From contig NC_051094.1 in assembly GCF_901709675.1 (NCBI RefSeq), positions 6,289,001 through 6,353,000 on the forward strand: a stretch of DNA of 64,000 nucleotides. The letters run 5' to 3'. The translations under genes were made by a program, and so were the position numbers. Below the pieces are notes generated by a model that ran no database searches, was not told the DNA's origin, and saw only the letters and a program-made list of their open reading frames with translations. This DNA is from Syngnathus acus. Taxonomy: Eukaryota; Chordata; Actinopteri; Syngnathiformes; Syngnathidae. Shown piece after piece: positions 1-13,000 of the stretch (position 1 is the first letter of the stretch; each line of letters begins with the position of its first letter).

Positions 1-1890
1 TAACTCGTGGTGGCTTCCCAGACTCTGCGGTATTTTTTTTTTCAAGCCAACCATTGCTTAAGCTTAATTGCAAGGACGCTGAGCTTTAGACTCCGTTTAT
101 TATTCCAACGCAGAAACTTCCCCTCAGATGTTTCCATGCTTTTCTAATAGTCCGCTTTTTGCTTTATCTGCGTGACGCATCAGGCATGAGCCGTAATGAG
201 CAACGATAGGCCAGTTTGTCTATTTGTGGATTTAATCTTAAATATGTTTGCTTGCTCTTGTCAGGGTCATCCGTTAGATTGCTAATGAAGGCCTGGAGAT
301 GAGCTCATAAGCAGCAAATGTTATGTGAGAAACTTTAGTGCTTCCTCTTCATGTTGACAATATGAGATGACAAATGTGTTATATATTTAGAAAGCATCAC
401 ATACAATTTGGGAAATGATTTTAAAGCATAATACTAAGTGAATAAACTACATCTTGTACATCTTTAATGAGCAAACAAATGAAATATTCTGTACAAATAG
501 GACGGGGATGACTATCTTTGCACATGTTCACAATTCAAAGGAGTAAAAAGTGTGACATTAAGTTAAAAAGGTAATTTAACGGTAACATTGTAAAAGCCTA
601 AGCGCGAAAACAATCGAACATTATCAAGGCCTGTATTTAAAAAAATAATGATACAACTAAGGCCACTCTAGTGTGAAACTCAAGGTCTTGTTTGACACTC
701 AAATATTTAAATGAAAATCCTTCTTTGTCATATTTTAAAAGATGCAGTTAAGGCCAACATTGTTCATAGAATGGCAAACTTTGAAATAATTGTAGTTAAT
801 CAAAATAAAACTGTCAAGGCAAGGAGGGGGGCAAACGATTAGAACTTTCTTGTCAATTTCAGCTGTATTCAATTTGGTTTTGAATTATTTAGGTCTTACA
901 AAAAGTAATTAATAGTACACCCAAATAATATAAGTTAACATCTCTTTTAGTTTGGATTTTCTCAAAGCAGGAATTCCAGGGCATGTATTGATAAGAAGAT
1001 ACAGCAACTGTCCAACAAAAAGCAGCCTAGCTCCAAATCTTAAGTATTTACACAAAGATTTCTTGTATATTATTATGAATACCAAAATTTGGAAATGGAC
1101 TTCATGTTTGGACTTATTGTTGCCTTTGGAGTTGGGATTGGCGAGAGAACATCATCTCTCAGCACATGAACGTGATAAAAACCCTTGAAAACTCGACACT
1201 AAGCATAAACGCACCACACGTGGAAAAATATTCCCAGCAGTCACATGTAAATAATTAGATGTCACAAACTGGAATCTTTTGTACCTTCATCAGATATTTG
1301 AGATGAAATGTTCACGTGGATTCCAGAACTGACAAAAAAGGAACAGTTACCATTCACCACAAAAATAAAACTGCACACTGCACATTAGTCATGAGGCTGA
1401 AATAACATGTCCTTAAAAAAAAAGGTCTGTACAATAGAATCCAAAACAAAGAAAGTTCCCAGCAGGCTCACATTTTCTGCTGCTGCTGCTGCTGCTGCTT
1501 CTGCTGACCACAAATTCATGAATCAGCTGGTCCTAACTGTTATTTTGATGTTTGAGCTCTGCTAGTATAATTTAAAAATCTGTCCAAAGGTTTTTATCAC
1601 AAGGTGGCCCAAAAATAGAACAGGGCGTCTTTTCCCGTTACTTGAGTCACAAAGAAGTCATTTATGTTGAAATACGATCAAATGTGTACCTAATAACAAA
1701 AGCAGAGATTAGTGAGCAAATACAAGTTGTTTCTCTGTTCACCTCAATAAGTAGATACAACTAAAACTCATTGATGGACCCAAAAAAGAATAAATATGGT
1801 ACTCCACAAGCAGCACGGTGCACCAGTGGTTAGCATGTCTGCCTCACAGTGCTAGGTAGGATTTGAAATAGATGGATAGATGGCAATTCA
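1..1890. other. Intergenic, no gene recognised
   Basis: AT-rich sequence with no ORF that resembles a known protein. It contains a short CTG/TGC trinucleotide run of about eight units near 1478-1499 and, near 1811-1855, a fragment resembling the head of a tRNA-like fish interspersed repeat (listed separately). The right end probably meets the 3' end of the ptger4 transcript. I see no splice-bounded coding segments. Confidence 0.5.
1811..1855 (+). repeat. Fragment of a tRNA-headed fish interspersed repeat
   Basis: The stretch reads GCAGCACGGTGCACCAGTGG followed by a TTAGCATGTCTGCCTCACAG-like tail. This is the characteristic head of a very abundant teleost dispersed repeat, in which a 'cacggtgg...ctggttagcacatctgcctcacagt' theme recurs. 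Only the head is preserved here. The class name is from memory; the match is by eye. Confidence 0.5.
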
Positions 1891-1894
1891 GTAC

Positions 1895-1900
1895 TTTATT
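1895..1900 (-). terminator. Candidate poly(A) signal of ptger4
   Basis: TTTATT on the plus strand gives AATAAA on the minus strand, about 730 bases beyond the ptger4 stop codon. A 3' UTR of this length is ordinary for the gene. Other AATAAA-like sites exist nearby, so the exact end is inferred. Confidence 0.35.
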
Positions 1901-2631
1901 TCATTTTTGTCATAAAGAAAGTCTTTCACAAATATGCATACAAATAAAATGTTCACTTTTCTTGGAAGAACGTTTATTTCAGTTCTTGCATTTTGAGTCA
2001 CAATGAAACCCTTTTCATTAGCAATCCTAAAGGAGCAGCTTGCTAATATACAGACAGACAAAATTACAATGTGCCACCATATTCAATTCGAGGAATTTGC
2101 TTTTTGTGATTTTTTTTCAAAAAGAACTGTTCCTCTGATTTCAGATGGTAGACTCACTTCTCAACCTTGAGCTAGCTGCTATCTGACACATGGACGGACA
2201 AACATATGTGATACTTTTTTTTTTTTTTCCACAGTCAAAACAGAACAATTCAACCACTGTTTCAGAGTTAAAATGATTCTGTCCTAGAATTTAAACAATA
2301 GTCTTGTAAGTCCAATGCTAACCTCTGAACCAGGAAATAACTGTGAGCTAACAAATGGACGGACAAACAAAAATTATTTTTCCTTTTGGCCAGAGTCGAT
2401 ATCTTTAATCGTAATAGTTTGTAGCTCAAGTACATCCAGGTTTTGGAGAAAGTTTAACCATTTACTGGATGCTGTTTTAAATGCTTGGAAATTCAGCATT
2501 CCAGACATTCTTGTCATGAGGCAACAGTGCAAAAGTCTTCACTGGTAGCATTATTTTTCCTGACTGATTGCCTGTGAGATATGACTCAGTTTTTCCTTCC
2601 ACGTGGGCTCCATTTCCGAGTCAGTGCAAGT

Positions 2632-4659
2632 TCAGATGCATTTTTCCTCCATAGTTACTGAGCTGAGTGACATTTGTAGTCCAGGGTCCTTAGCTTGGGG
2701 GCCCCTGAGCACATGGTCCCCTTCTGTCCTTGGGGCCACGTCGCCATGCTCGCATGATGAAGCCCATGATATATTTTCCACTTTGTGATTGTCACAGCAG
2801 CTCCCGGCAGGCGATATTCTTCCCTGGGAGTGATCCAAGAAAGTCTGGGAGCTTATATCCGGAACGTCGCCGAACACCAACGAGCGCGAGTCCCGTTTGG
2901 AGACGGTTGAGGAGGGAGGATGGGGCGACACATCCATGCAGTGGCAGCTCCCGTTGCCATTAGTCCTCTGCCCCCTGATGCCCATCTTGCAGAAGAGGCA
3001 CTTGATGTTCTCCACGAGCTGGCGGAAGACGGCCTTGCGCAGCAGAATGTAGATCCACGGGTCCAGGATGGGGTTGAAGGAGGCAAAGCGAATGGCCGTC
3101 AGGTCGGGGTTTTTTTCCAAGCGGAGTTCTACCGGCGTCTTGTAGAGCTGGTTCAGAAACACCTGAGCCTGCAATAAGAGCACGGCGATGAGACATTTCA
3201 AAACTCTAGGAAGATAAATAAACCAGCCCAAAAAGAACTTTTTTGTGAAATGGGGATATGTCAATTTCCACAACAGCAAAACTTTCAATATTTTGAATTT
3301 GCCCAACATTTTTGTTGTGTTCCTGCATCGATTTCTAGCTGCCTGGAAAAAAATTCTGCCAAATTATTCACCTACATTGCAGCAGAATCTTCAGTTTTAT
3401 TTGAGTTGTGAATTTCAGACAATATGTCGTTGACGTTGCATATGGCAAGACAAGTGATGTGTCTATTTTGGGCGGGTGACCACAATAAGGTGAATTTATG
3501 CTCAAAACAAAAGGTTCAATCTAAGAACAGGAAACACACTTGACTTCAACCGCAGTAGCATTGAAGGAAGAACATCTTTTAGCGTCACCGAAAACCCAAA
3601 GGGTTCAGTAACAAACACGAAATGAATTGTTTAAAAATTATTTATAAAGTCATTTATCAGCCCAGGTCATATTGACTGGCAGAAAATTGAATGCTCTTCA
3701 ATTAGATGGCAGAACGTACAATCCACCTGCTGCCTTTAAATCCTCGAGATTTTCTGTAAATAAATCATCGTTGCGTTCAATGAAACAAGCCCAGGTTTCT
3801 GAGTGGGAAGGCGAACGTTCGCTCGACCGTGCGTAAAGTGTGCGTAAAGACTCACAACAAGCGGAATAGAGCAGATGAGCACCACTGCCGAGGTGCCTAT
3901 GAGCAGGATGACCATCTGGATCTCGGCACCGGCCAGGCGTCCGAAACTTCGGCCTTTCTTGCGCGAGTCCACGTTGCCGCGGCTCAGGTCAGTGCCCAGC
4001 GACGTCCTACGCACGTAGCGCCGGTGCATACGGATGAGAGCCCCGCACACCAGCACGTTGCACAGCACCGTTGCCAGGATCAGCACCGAGCTTAAGCCAG
4101 CGTACATAAAGTTGAACGCCGCGTCGCTCGTCTCGTCGCTCCGCCACTCCAAGAAGCACCACGTCTGCGGGTACTGTTTCTGGACGCGGCCGAAGCCCAG
4201 CACCGGCAGCGCGCAAAACAGCGCGTTAGACACGTAGATGGCCAAGAGGGTCAAGCCGGCCAGTTTCTGGTCCACGTAGTCGTTGTAGAAATACGCGTGG
4301 TTGATGGCCATGTATCTCTCCACGGACATGGCGCAGATGATGCTGAGGCCGGCCAGGGAGAAGAAGATTAGGGTGAAGCCAAAGTACTGACACAGGGGTT
4401 CCCCGCCGGGCCAGGCGCCCTTCACGTAAGTGGCGATGGTGACCGGGCTTGCCAGCAGCGTGCCCAACAAGTCGGTGACGGCCAGACCGCACACCAGCGT
4501 GTAGAAGGTGGTTTCTTTCTGCTCCTTGCGAGACCGGCACAGCACCGCGATGGCGATGACGTTGCCCACCACCCCGAAGATGAACATGATGGACGGGATG
4601 GTGGGGATCATCGTGCGGCCCGTCATGGACTGCTCGCTCGTCGACGTCGTGCTCTCCAT
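2632..4659 (-). CDS. ptger4: Prostaglandin E2 receptor EP4 subtype
   Basis: Class A G-protein-coupled receptor for prostaglandin E2; in vertebrates EP4 couples to Gs and raises cAMP at the plasma membrane. Two coding exons: 3856-4659 (268 codons) and 2632-3168, phase 0, giving about 446 residues against 488 in human. Donor GTGAGT follows SIPLVV in TM6 and the acceptor CAG precedes AQVFLNQLY; an intron in TM6 is typical of prostanoid receptors. Visible landmarks are FIFGVVGN (TM1), FYTLVCGLAVTDL (TM2), the extracellular-loop Trp-Cys of QTWCF, MSVERYMAI (TM3 end), AGAEIQMVILLI (TM6) and NPILDPWIYILLRK (TM7), plus the EP4-like C-terminal EKCI. The start at 4659 aligns with the short extracellular N terminus. 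The third loop and tail are shorter than in mammals. Confidence 0.96.
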
Positions 4660-4859
4660 CCTCCGGAAGCTCCAGTCTGACTTATAGAAGAACTTTCTCC
4701 ACGCGCTGGAACATCCGCTCGGAACACCTCGATGGCATTGTTTTCAAAGACCCAACGCAGGAGTCCAAAGAGGCGAGCATCTGTTGAGAGCAGGAGTGAG
4801 TGTCGAGATAAGTCAGGCTCCACACTGCGGTGACTTCATTCAAACACTCGAGTCCCTCC

Positions 4860-5685
4860 CACTTGGGGTTCTCTCACAGCAACTGTCAAAAATTTACAAA
4901 ACACCTCTCAGTGGAAAGAAGCCACAACGACTGAATTTTTATTAAGTGGTTCATTCATTATTTAAATTCATTAGAAATAAATTAAGATGCATTTTATTAC
5001 ATGATAAATAATAATTATTTAATACATGTTTTTTTTTTTGCATACAGTACCGAATTTAACATTATTTAACTTTTTCTGTCTTCATTAACAAATGCACTGG
5101 TGCCACTGTTTATTTTAAAATTCAAATGTGGCCCTTGATTACAGACTGTTGTTGTTGCTGGTTAAGTTTTCGTATGGCTTGGCTTGAGCCGCATCCAATA
5201 TGACCGCCACGGTGACCACTGAACCGCTTGACTGACTTTGGACTGTGCAAGCGAGCAACAGTCTTCAGACTTTCAAGTTCTATTTGACTTGGCACACACA
5301 TAACACTGAACAGTCGAGTGAATAAACAGCCTGTATTAGTCTCATGTAATGAGATGCATTTGACGTGTTGGACATATTTATTCATGAGGCACATCATCTG
5401 ACATCATTTGAGCCACAAACGCCTCATTTCCCGCCCGTCAAAGCGTCTCGTCTCGTACGTGCCCTTCCCCTCGCAAATAAAATACCTCAGTCATTAACCG
5501 GGCAAGGCTTACCTGGAAGGATGCCAAAGCCTGTTGCTACACTTTCTCTTTTAACTTGCATGTCCCTCAAAATAAAATTCTAACAATAGAGTTGCAAGGG
5601 CACGTTATACAAAGTAACTTGATAAAAGATTTTTCATATTTGTAGGTGAAAGGAGGAGCTAAGGTTAAACACCAACTTACAATGC
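4860..5685. other. Upstream flank of ptger4, no gene recognised
   Basis: This stretch probably contains the ptger4 promoter and any 5' non-coding exon, but I could not mark either with confidence. It is AT-rich, with a poly(T) run near 5030. No recognisable coding segment or repeat was seen. Confidence 0.4.
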
Positions 5686-6075
5686 ATATAAAAAGTATAC
5701 ACGGTATTACATGACCTCTAACCTGTATAACTCAGTAAAAAAAAAACACTTTGATAGGGGACAAATGGTATCAATCAGAAGAAGGGGACAAAAAGAATTC
5801 CAAGGTATACCACAAAACACAGTGAAGACAGTCATCATTCATCAGAGACAGTATGGCCAAAAAATGGGATATCCCATCAAAATGGATGAAAATTGATCAG
5901 GCAGCTTTCTAAGACGTAGTCAGCAACACCGAAATAGCTGCAAGAATTTATGGCAAGTGCTGACTGTTCACTCGTCTATAAGAGATAGCAATCTCCCGTC
6001 ATGTTCAAGCGTGGGCTAAAGGGTCGGGTGGCTCGACGGAACGCCTTATCTAACAGAAAAAAGTATGCCAGTGTA
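5686..6075 (+). mobile_element. Decayed Tc1-like DNA transposon fragment
   Basis: The stretch follows, on the plus strand, the transposase DNA-binding region of common fish Tc1-like elements. Around 5755-5850 it resembles the family segment ending in 'acagtgaagacagtcatcat'. Around 5930-6050 it resembles the segment ending in 'acaatctcccgt', followed by the GGGTCGGGTGGCTCGACGGA theme at 6021-6040. Frameshifts and stops interrupt it, no catalytic region was seen downstream and no terminal inverted repeats were found. It is an old, dead, partial copy lying between ptger4 and mrps27. The family call is by eye and remembered consensus. Confidence 0.7.
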
Positions 6076-9000
6076 TGCTAGCTACATGGCCACAAATTAA
6101 GAGGAGCAAATAGCTTCCTTGCCCCGACGACCGGGTTCAATCACTTTTTAAAGCACAGTTACTACAAAAGGGCGAGTGCCCCCCCTGATGCTCGATCTCC
6201 ACTTAATGTGCTACTAAAGCAGACGATTTGTGTGTTCTGCTCGAGGCCTTCCCTGAGCTTGCAGAAGAACATGTTGGCCTCAGAGTGGCAGCGTTTGACG
6301 TCATCACACTGATTGAGACTGCGTGCTTGGAAAGCACATTTGTTATGTTCCTTGTTGCCAGGTTCAAAACAGGAGAGGGGAAAAAAAAGCTTTTGTTTGA
6401 ATAATTGTGAAAATTATTTTTGAGGGGGGCACGTCATTTGGGAAGGAAACGAAGACAAAACTGTTACTATTGTTAAGTATTTGTACTTTGGAGTATCTGG
6501 TTTTCATGTATAGTTGGTCCCTTTACATTTAAACACAGATATTTGCATTTTGAGAGTCTGTTCTTTTTTTACTTCAATTGGGTAAATGGCTCAAACTAAT
6601 TTCTAGGAATCTAAACTTCTTGATTTTTTTTGCCATCTCTGGGTGTCGGCTCCATAAAGGACAAATGGCCGAAAATGGTTCTTTCTTTTCCAAACACGAT
6701 TGTTACATAACGTGGGTGTATGGGCGAAATAGCGTATGACGTCAGAATCCTGTACGTCGGTCTCGTTCTGGGCCTCTGCAGAATGTAGTGAAAGCAGATT
6801 TGTCTGATTAGGCGTCTTAAGAATGCACTTTTCCTGGATTTGTGTGCCGCAGTCAGATAACCTGCGGCAAGCTGGCACTGGCTATAGTCGAGCTAAAAAA
6901 AAAAAGTCACAATCTGTGTTCCTGTCTGTAACACTCGACAATCAGATGAATTTTATCCTGCTAGGTTTTGCATTGTGGAACACTTTGTGAATAAGATGAA
7001 AACATCACGTTTTGTTTGAAAGCTTTGAGGTTTTGTTGCCTCGACTGCAATAACAGAAGAAAAAAAATGACTGCAGGTGTTAAGTCTTTTTTTTTTGCAT
7101 GAGCAAAGGAGGTTCAACTTCAGTTAAAGCTTGTTTTTGAAGCCCTGAGTGTACATGTTTGTTTGGGTTTTGAAGCTAGGTGTGAACCGCCCGTCGATAT
7201 ATCACCTGATATCATGTTTTGGCCGCAGGGTTTTTTTGACGGGTGGGAAAATATCATTGTCGTCATCAAACAGTCAACGAGTAAACCATCATAGAGTACC
7301 GGGGCAGGCACAGACAAGCAAGATTTCCCGCCAAGAGGACAACGTGCACACCTCAGAACCTGCTTTGCCGTAATCAACGTCTGACTCATGGCACAGAAAT
7401 CATGTCCTCAAATTTTAATTTGGCCATTACTGAGATGAGTACAAAATGTTTTGAATTCTCAAAAGGTATAAATAAAGAAAATGGAACAACCAGCGTTGAT
7501 GAAGGGCACCAATGCTCTCTAGCAGGCAGCGTATTCTGCTGAATGGAACGTGGAAATCAGGCCCACTGTTGAGAAACAATGGAAGGCAAGTACAGAACAA
7601 CTCACTCTGACAACAATTCAGAAATGGGAAAATAATCCATAGCGTACTTTGGTCTACTCTTGTAGATTTCCTGGTAACGTGATCATTGTCAACAAAACAA
7701 AATGCAAATTCAGCATTTCGTATTAGACTTTCACACGAACAGAATCAGCACGTTTTTTTCCCCCAGATTATTGACATGGGTCAAATGTCAAATTGGATTT
7801 GCTGCAAATTCTTTCATGTTTATAGTCAACAATTGATGCGCCAGAGTGTAAGTCAACATTTGCTGAGATAACCGCCAATGACAGTGGAGAACACATCCAG
7901 TGTAACTAATTAAATTCCTGCACTTGTCTAGAAGTAAAAGTCAGCCCCGTTATGTGTGCTAATCATTAACTTAACTCAGCATTAGCGTAGCTTTTTTTTT
8001 TTTTTTTTTAATAAACACCGGCTACATCCAGGTAGGCTTTAGTGGTGCTAAATAGGTCAAAAGCATGATGATGAATAAACTCAAGTTTTTCCATGGTGCT
8101 TGTATAAAAGGCTCTAGGAGCGAAATAGTCTCCCCAACAATGTTGGTGGATCTACAAAGTTTTATTTTAAATCCTATTGAATGACACTGGGTGACTTTAT
8201 ACAGTATAATGTCAAATTAGCATGAAATAAAATGAATAGATGAATGGAAATTTTTAAAACTTACCACAAAATATTCGATTTTTTTTCTTCTGCTTCTTGC
8301 TAACAAACAAACAAGTTAGAAGTCATCGTGAAGAACCACCATGTGACACTCTTATCTCAAAGCAAACGAGTTCAGTCTCACCTTCAGTTTGGTCATCAGC
8401 GTTCCTCCAGATCTTCCAAATGTTCTGACTGGTTGTTGAAAGGGTGGACTCTTTTGAAAATATTATGATTAAATTATGAAATTCCAGTCCAATTCAGTCA
8501 CTTGATGAGTCATTGGATTTAGTGGGAGTGCTGCTCCTTCGAATTAGTGGGACGTGTACAGTTTGTGTGGACAAATATTTCCAAAAGCATCTTGTTGTAA
8601 CCAAACGATTGAAGGATGGTGAATTATTATTCACTTAGAATAGACAAGTTAACAAGCGATATTATTAAAAAAATGTTCACAAAGAAACCCGGATCATAAC
8701 AACATTGAATACTGGATCAAAGATTCATTTCATACAAATCACATTGAGTTTTCAAAAGAGCGCACAAGTAAAGGAGACAGCATCCAAATTGAATTTGGAA
8801 ATTATTGAATATTACCTTTGACGTAATGAGCAAATTGCACCGTTGTCAGAACAAATGCTGCGCTCGCCTTCTTGCAATCAAACAGACAGACAAATTAGAC
8901 GCCATTTGTAATCCGCTTACAGGGATAACGATGAAGCCATTGATCTCGATGAATAATGGAATATCTTGTGGCAATTTGGTGGCGAGTAAAGCACATTTTG

Positions 9001-9985
9001 CAACGCCTCAAAAAAAAGTCCTGATGAGGAACTTTTGTTTTTGTTTGCATAGAAATAAAAGTGCATGCCAGTGATGTTTGTGGTCATAAGCTCCCGTGAC
9101 GAGGACATGATGTTTGCCCCCCCCCCCCAAAAAACAAAAACAGTGTTTTTAAAACACGCCTTGATAAGGACGTGCCGGTGTCTGGTTAATGTCTTTCACC
9201 AGCTAGAATCTCAACTGGCAATACAATTTCCTGCAGCACTGGGTCTGCTTTCCAAGTTGCATTGATAAAACATCCACTTGCTTGTATTTATGTGGTTTAA
9301 ATGAAGCGCCTGCAGAAAGCCGCCTCGTTCCCTAAGGCCCACGTCTATTAGTGGATCCAATAACCTCTTATTTCCTAGAGAGTCATGAGCAAAGGCGCCA
9401 CGCCAACATAGTAAATTATTATTTGTCCATCAGACAGTACAAACACAAAACAAAACATACAGTCTTCCACTATCTCAATTAGCAATCAGAATTTTTACTC
9501 CATGCACCACCAAAATAAATAATTAGCTTTTCAAGAACCAACATAAATGAGTTAACCCTTAAATAAATAAATAAATCTGATGCTTTCTTCTGGATTCACA
9601 TTTGTTGTGGACTCCACGGTAACAGCCCCACCATTTGATAATGTACAACACCCCCACCCCTTCCACCCCGGTGGATTTATTATCTTGCCCACATCCAAAC
9701 GGCATTGCCCATGTCGTCAAGCGCTTCATGTTTGATACGGGCAGAGTCGGCTTTTCGAGAAAACATGGCACATGGCTCAGGACGATATAATGCATTCATT
9801 GTGTTGAAAGCTCACAAGTGAATTCCCTTTTGCCAGCAAAGAATCCATTTTCTCCAGATTAGTTATCAGCAAATTCTTCAACGCAATAACCCTTTCTTTA
9901 CCCATGGGAGAAAACTCCCTAAGACGCACCAAAGCACAAACAGGAACAGAAATAGGAATGGGAGGATGTGATCACAACATTCCGT
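6076..9985. other. Gene-poor interval between ptger4 and mrps27
   Basis: About 3.9 kb without any ORF or splice-bounded segment that I recognise. It contains a poly(T) stretch near 7992-8009, a C-run near 9118-9128, and a short (AAAT)n run near 9560. The right end probably includes the 3' UTR of mrps27. Nothing else was identified. Confidence 0.45.
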
Positions 9986-10097
9986 CCTTCTTTAATCACA
10001 AAAGTTCACAAGCCATTTGCTTTGCATGTTGGACTTAACCCAAAAAAGAAACATGTACAATATTAACAGACTAAGTGATAGCTGCAGTGAGGAACCT

Positions 10098-13000
10098 TTA
10101 AGCCTGCTGCTGGAGTGCCGCTTTGGCAGCGAGTCGCTCCTCCTTCTCCTTTTGGGCCTTCTTCCTGTTCTCCTGCTCCCTCTGGATCAGCTGCTTCCTC
10201 TCGGCCTCCCAGGCCACCAGCAGAGTCTGATACTGATCCAGGTCTGGTCTCTCCACCGAGGGCAGAAGTTGCTGGGCCAGACCAGTTGCCAACGTCTGAA
10301 AGTCGGCCGTGTCGACTTTTCCCTGAGTCTCCAGCTGGCTGCCCATCGCCTGGAAAAATAGAAGGCTGGATTTACACGGCAGGCCCAATACAGACTTTAA
10401 AAAATTCTAACAAATTTCACGACACCTTCAATTTGCTCTCATATTCAGAAAGCTTTTCTCTCTCCGCCTGGTCTTCTTCATCAACTTCCTTCCGCTCTTC
10501 CTCCTCTGATGACTCCTCTCCAGACGAATCAGAAGAGTCGGACGAGGTGGAGGACAATTCGTGCAGCGCGTCCTCTAGATAAACCAACTGCAATGAACAA
10601 AGTAATCAAATTAACCTTCAGGAAATGCTACACCACAAACATAATAAGCTACAGTTAGTCGCGTGTGAGATTTGACAGGTGCCCTCCGCGTCTTAATGCA
10701 ATCTTTGCGCTGACCCCAGGCAGGTACTGTGACATAACGTCGATGTAATACGTCCCGTGGTCCTACGTGCACGCTCACCATTTATGTCTGTCACAGAGCG
10801 TTTGTGTCAAGGATGGTTACAGCCACGCCGGGGGCTCCGGGGCCCTCTCGGGATCTTGTTAGAATAAGGCTGAATTATCAAACTGGACCTGACTGCGGGA
10901 TAATGAAAATATGACAATGTGTGTGTGTGTTCCATCTCAGTTGATGACGAGTGTCTGTGCTGTGTTCCTGACCAGGTGAGGATGTTGTTTGGGACGATAA
11001 ACAGGAGAATTAGAGGGGATTAAGTGGTAAGATTTGAAAATAAACAGCATATAATTGATAATAAAAATAACACAGTGAATTGTATTGTTATAAATGGCAT
11101 CTCTGTGGTTGCTATGGTGACCCAGGATGTCCTACATCAGGGGTCTTTTAATCCAGGGTTTATTTTATTTCTCATCATCAAAAAAAAAAATCAAATATCT
11201 GAGACGTTTTAATAAGATACCTGAAAACAGTTTTTAATGGTTAAAAAAAAAAAGTCTACTCTGTCTCTTTTGTACAATTTGCATGAACGAGAGGTCGTGC
11301 TTGAGAAAGGTTTGGTCCTTACCGAGTCTTTGGACAGTTTGACGTCAGCGGGCGAGGCGGCAACACTCTCCATGACGGCCAGTGCTCGACTCATATATCC
11401 TCGTTCCCAAAAGAGGGGCATGCCTTTGAACACAGCATGGATGCCCTCCTGCATCTCTACCTTGCCTGACAAAAAAAAAAACAGGTAGCCACAGACATCT
11501 AGGTGAGGATAATACTGGATATAGTTTTTGTTCCATCCTGTCCTCTCATACTCTCACCTAGCAGAAGGTTTCCCAAGAAGCTAGCTGTGAGGCCTACGCT
11601 GTTGTCTTGCTTGAGGCCGCAGATAAGCAGCGAGGCGCCCAGCGCTCGCTCCTGCGACACCTGAGCGCACATACATGCATTACGTCACTCGAGAAGACGG
11701 CCCTTTTTGTATCCACAGCTTGCATCTTTGATTCCCTTTTTGTAACCGCATCTTTGGTTGCACTCACAGTGAGTTGAGGTCTGCTTGCGAGGTAACTGGC
11801 CAGCGTATAGAGAGACAGGACCTGCGTGGACTCAAGGTCAAAGGCTTCTTGGAGCATCACCTCCTCCACCACGGAGGACGCACCTGGAAATAGATTCAGC
11901 ACAAGAGGACCTATTAGCAATAATATGTAAACATTGTAAACCTTAAGGAGTCCTTAAGGGGCGGGCAAACGTTTGAGCTCAAGCGCCATGTTTGAATTTG
12001 AAAGCGGTTGATTTATTGATTGTTATTTTTGTTTATTTTAATAATTGACGATAATTTCAGCTTATTTAAAATGCAATACTGTAATTATAATTCAACTAAA
12101 ATTAATGACGCAACCGTTCAAATCCATGTTAAATCGGGGCTTCCAATCTGAGACAGTAAACTATTGTGCATTTGTGACCGTTAATATGTGTCAAGTGTGG
12201 GCATGTGGGCCCTTCGAGACGTTTATGTGATTAAGGGCTAGAGAAATACATTGTGTGTATTTCTCCAACTGCGCAATCTCATCTCAATGACTTACTCTTG
12301 TAGTCTTTGTCCTTCAGGAAAGAATCGATGAGCAGGTTGAAAGTGAAGTTGTCTGGGAAGATTCCATACTGGACCTACAATAAACACATTTTGGTGTCCA
12401 TTTCTTTCCTTCCACACAATATTGAAGTCCACAGACAGCTGCAGTTAAATTGAAGTAGAATATTTAGAAGTTTTGGTTGAACTAATTCATTTAGTATTGT
12501 GGTGTAAATCTGCACTGTAACATACTGCGGGATTCTAATATTTTATTATTCCATGTTATGTGCGTGGCTAATTTCAGCACCGTGTTGTTTCAGAGCCTTT
12601 TGAAATGACACGTACCTTGTTTTGTAGCGTGTGCAGGGCCTTGTCTCTGGCACCGTATTTCAGACACTGCCTGATCCAACTATGAACGGTCCAGTCTCGA
12701 AGGTACCAACAATTTGGACTGTGACGGAACCTGGAGGTTGACAGTGTTTTCATTTTTATTCAAATTCAGTTTGCCAACCAATCTCAATATACACATTGAC
12801 AAACAACTCACACTCACGTAAACACAAATGGAAATTCTTTCGCCTTCAGTAGGCCAACTGACGCAAGATTCAAAGCCACAATTTCCTGACTGTGAACCGT
12901 GCTAACCACTCCTCACCATGCTGCTGAGGGCATTTGCATTATTGTAAACTATCGCTGATGATAAATGCAAAAGTCAAAACAAAATACGGCAACTGAAAAG

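Noticed and set aside
2853-3196. Several overlapping small ORFs on both strands around ptger4 exon 2
   Set aside because: All are frame shadows of the receptor's coding sequence, which is GC-rich there.
5711-5896. 61-codon ORF near 5.8 kb as a host gene
   Set aside because: It matches the decayed Tc1-like transposase DNA-binding region rather than a host protein.
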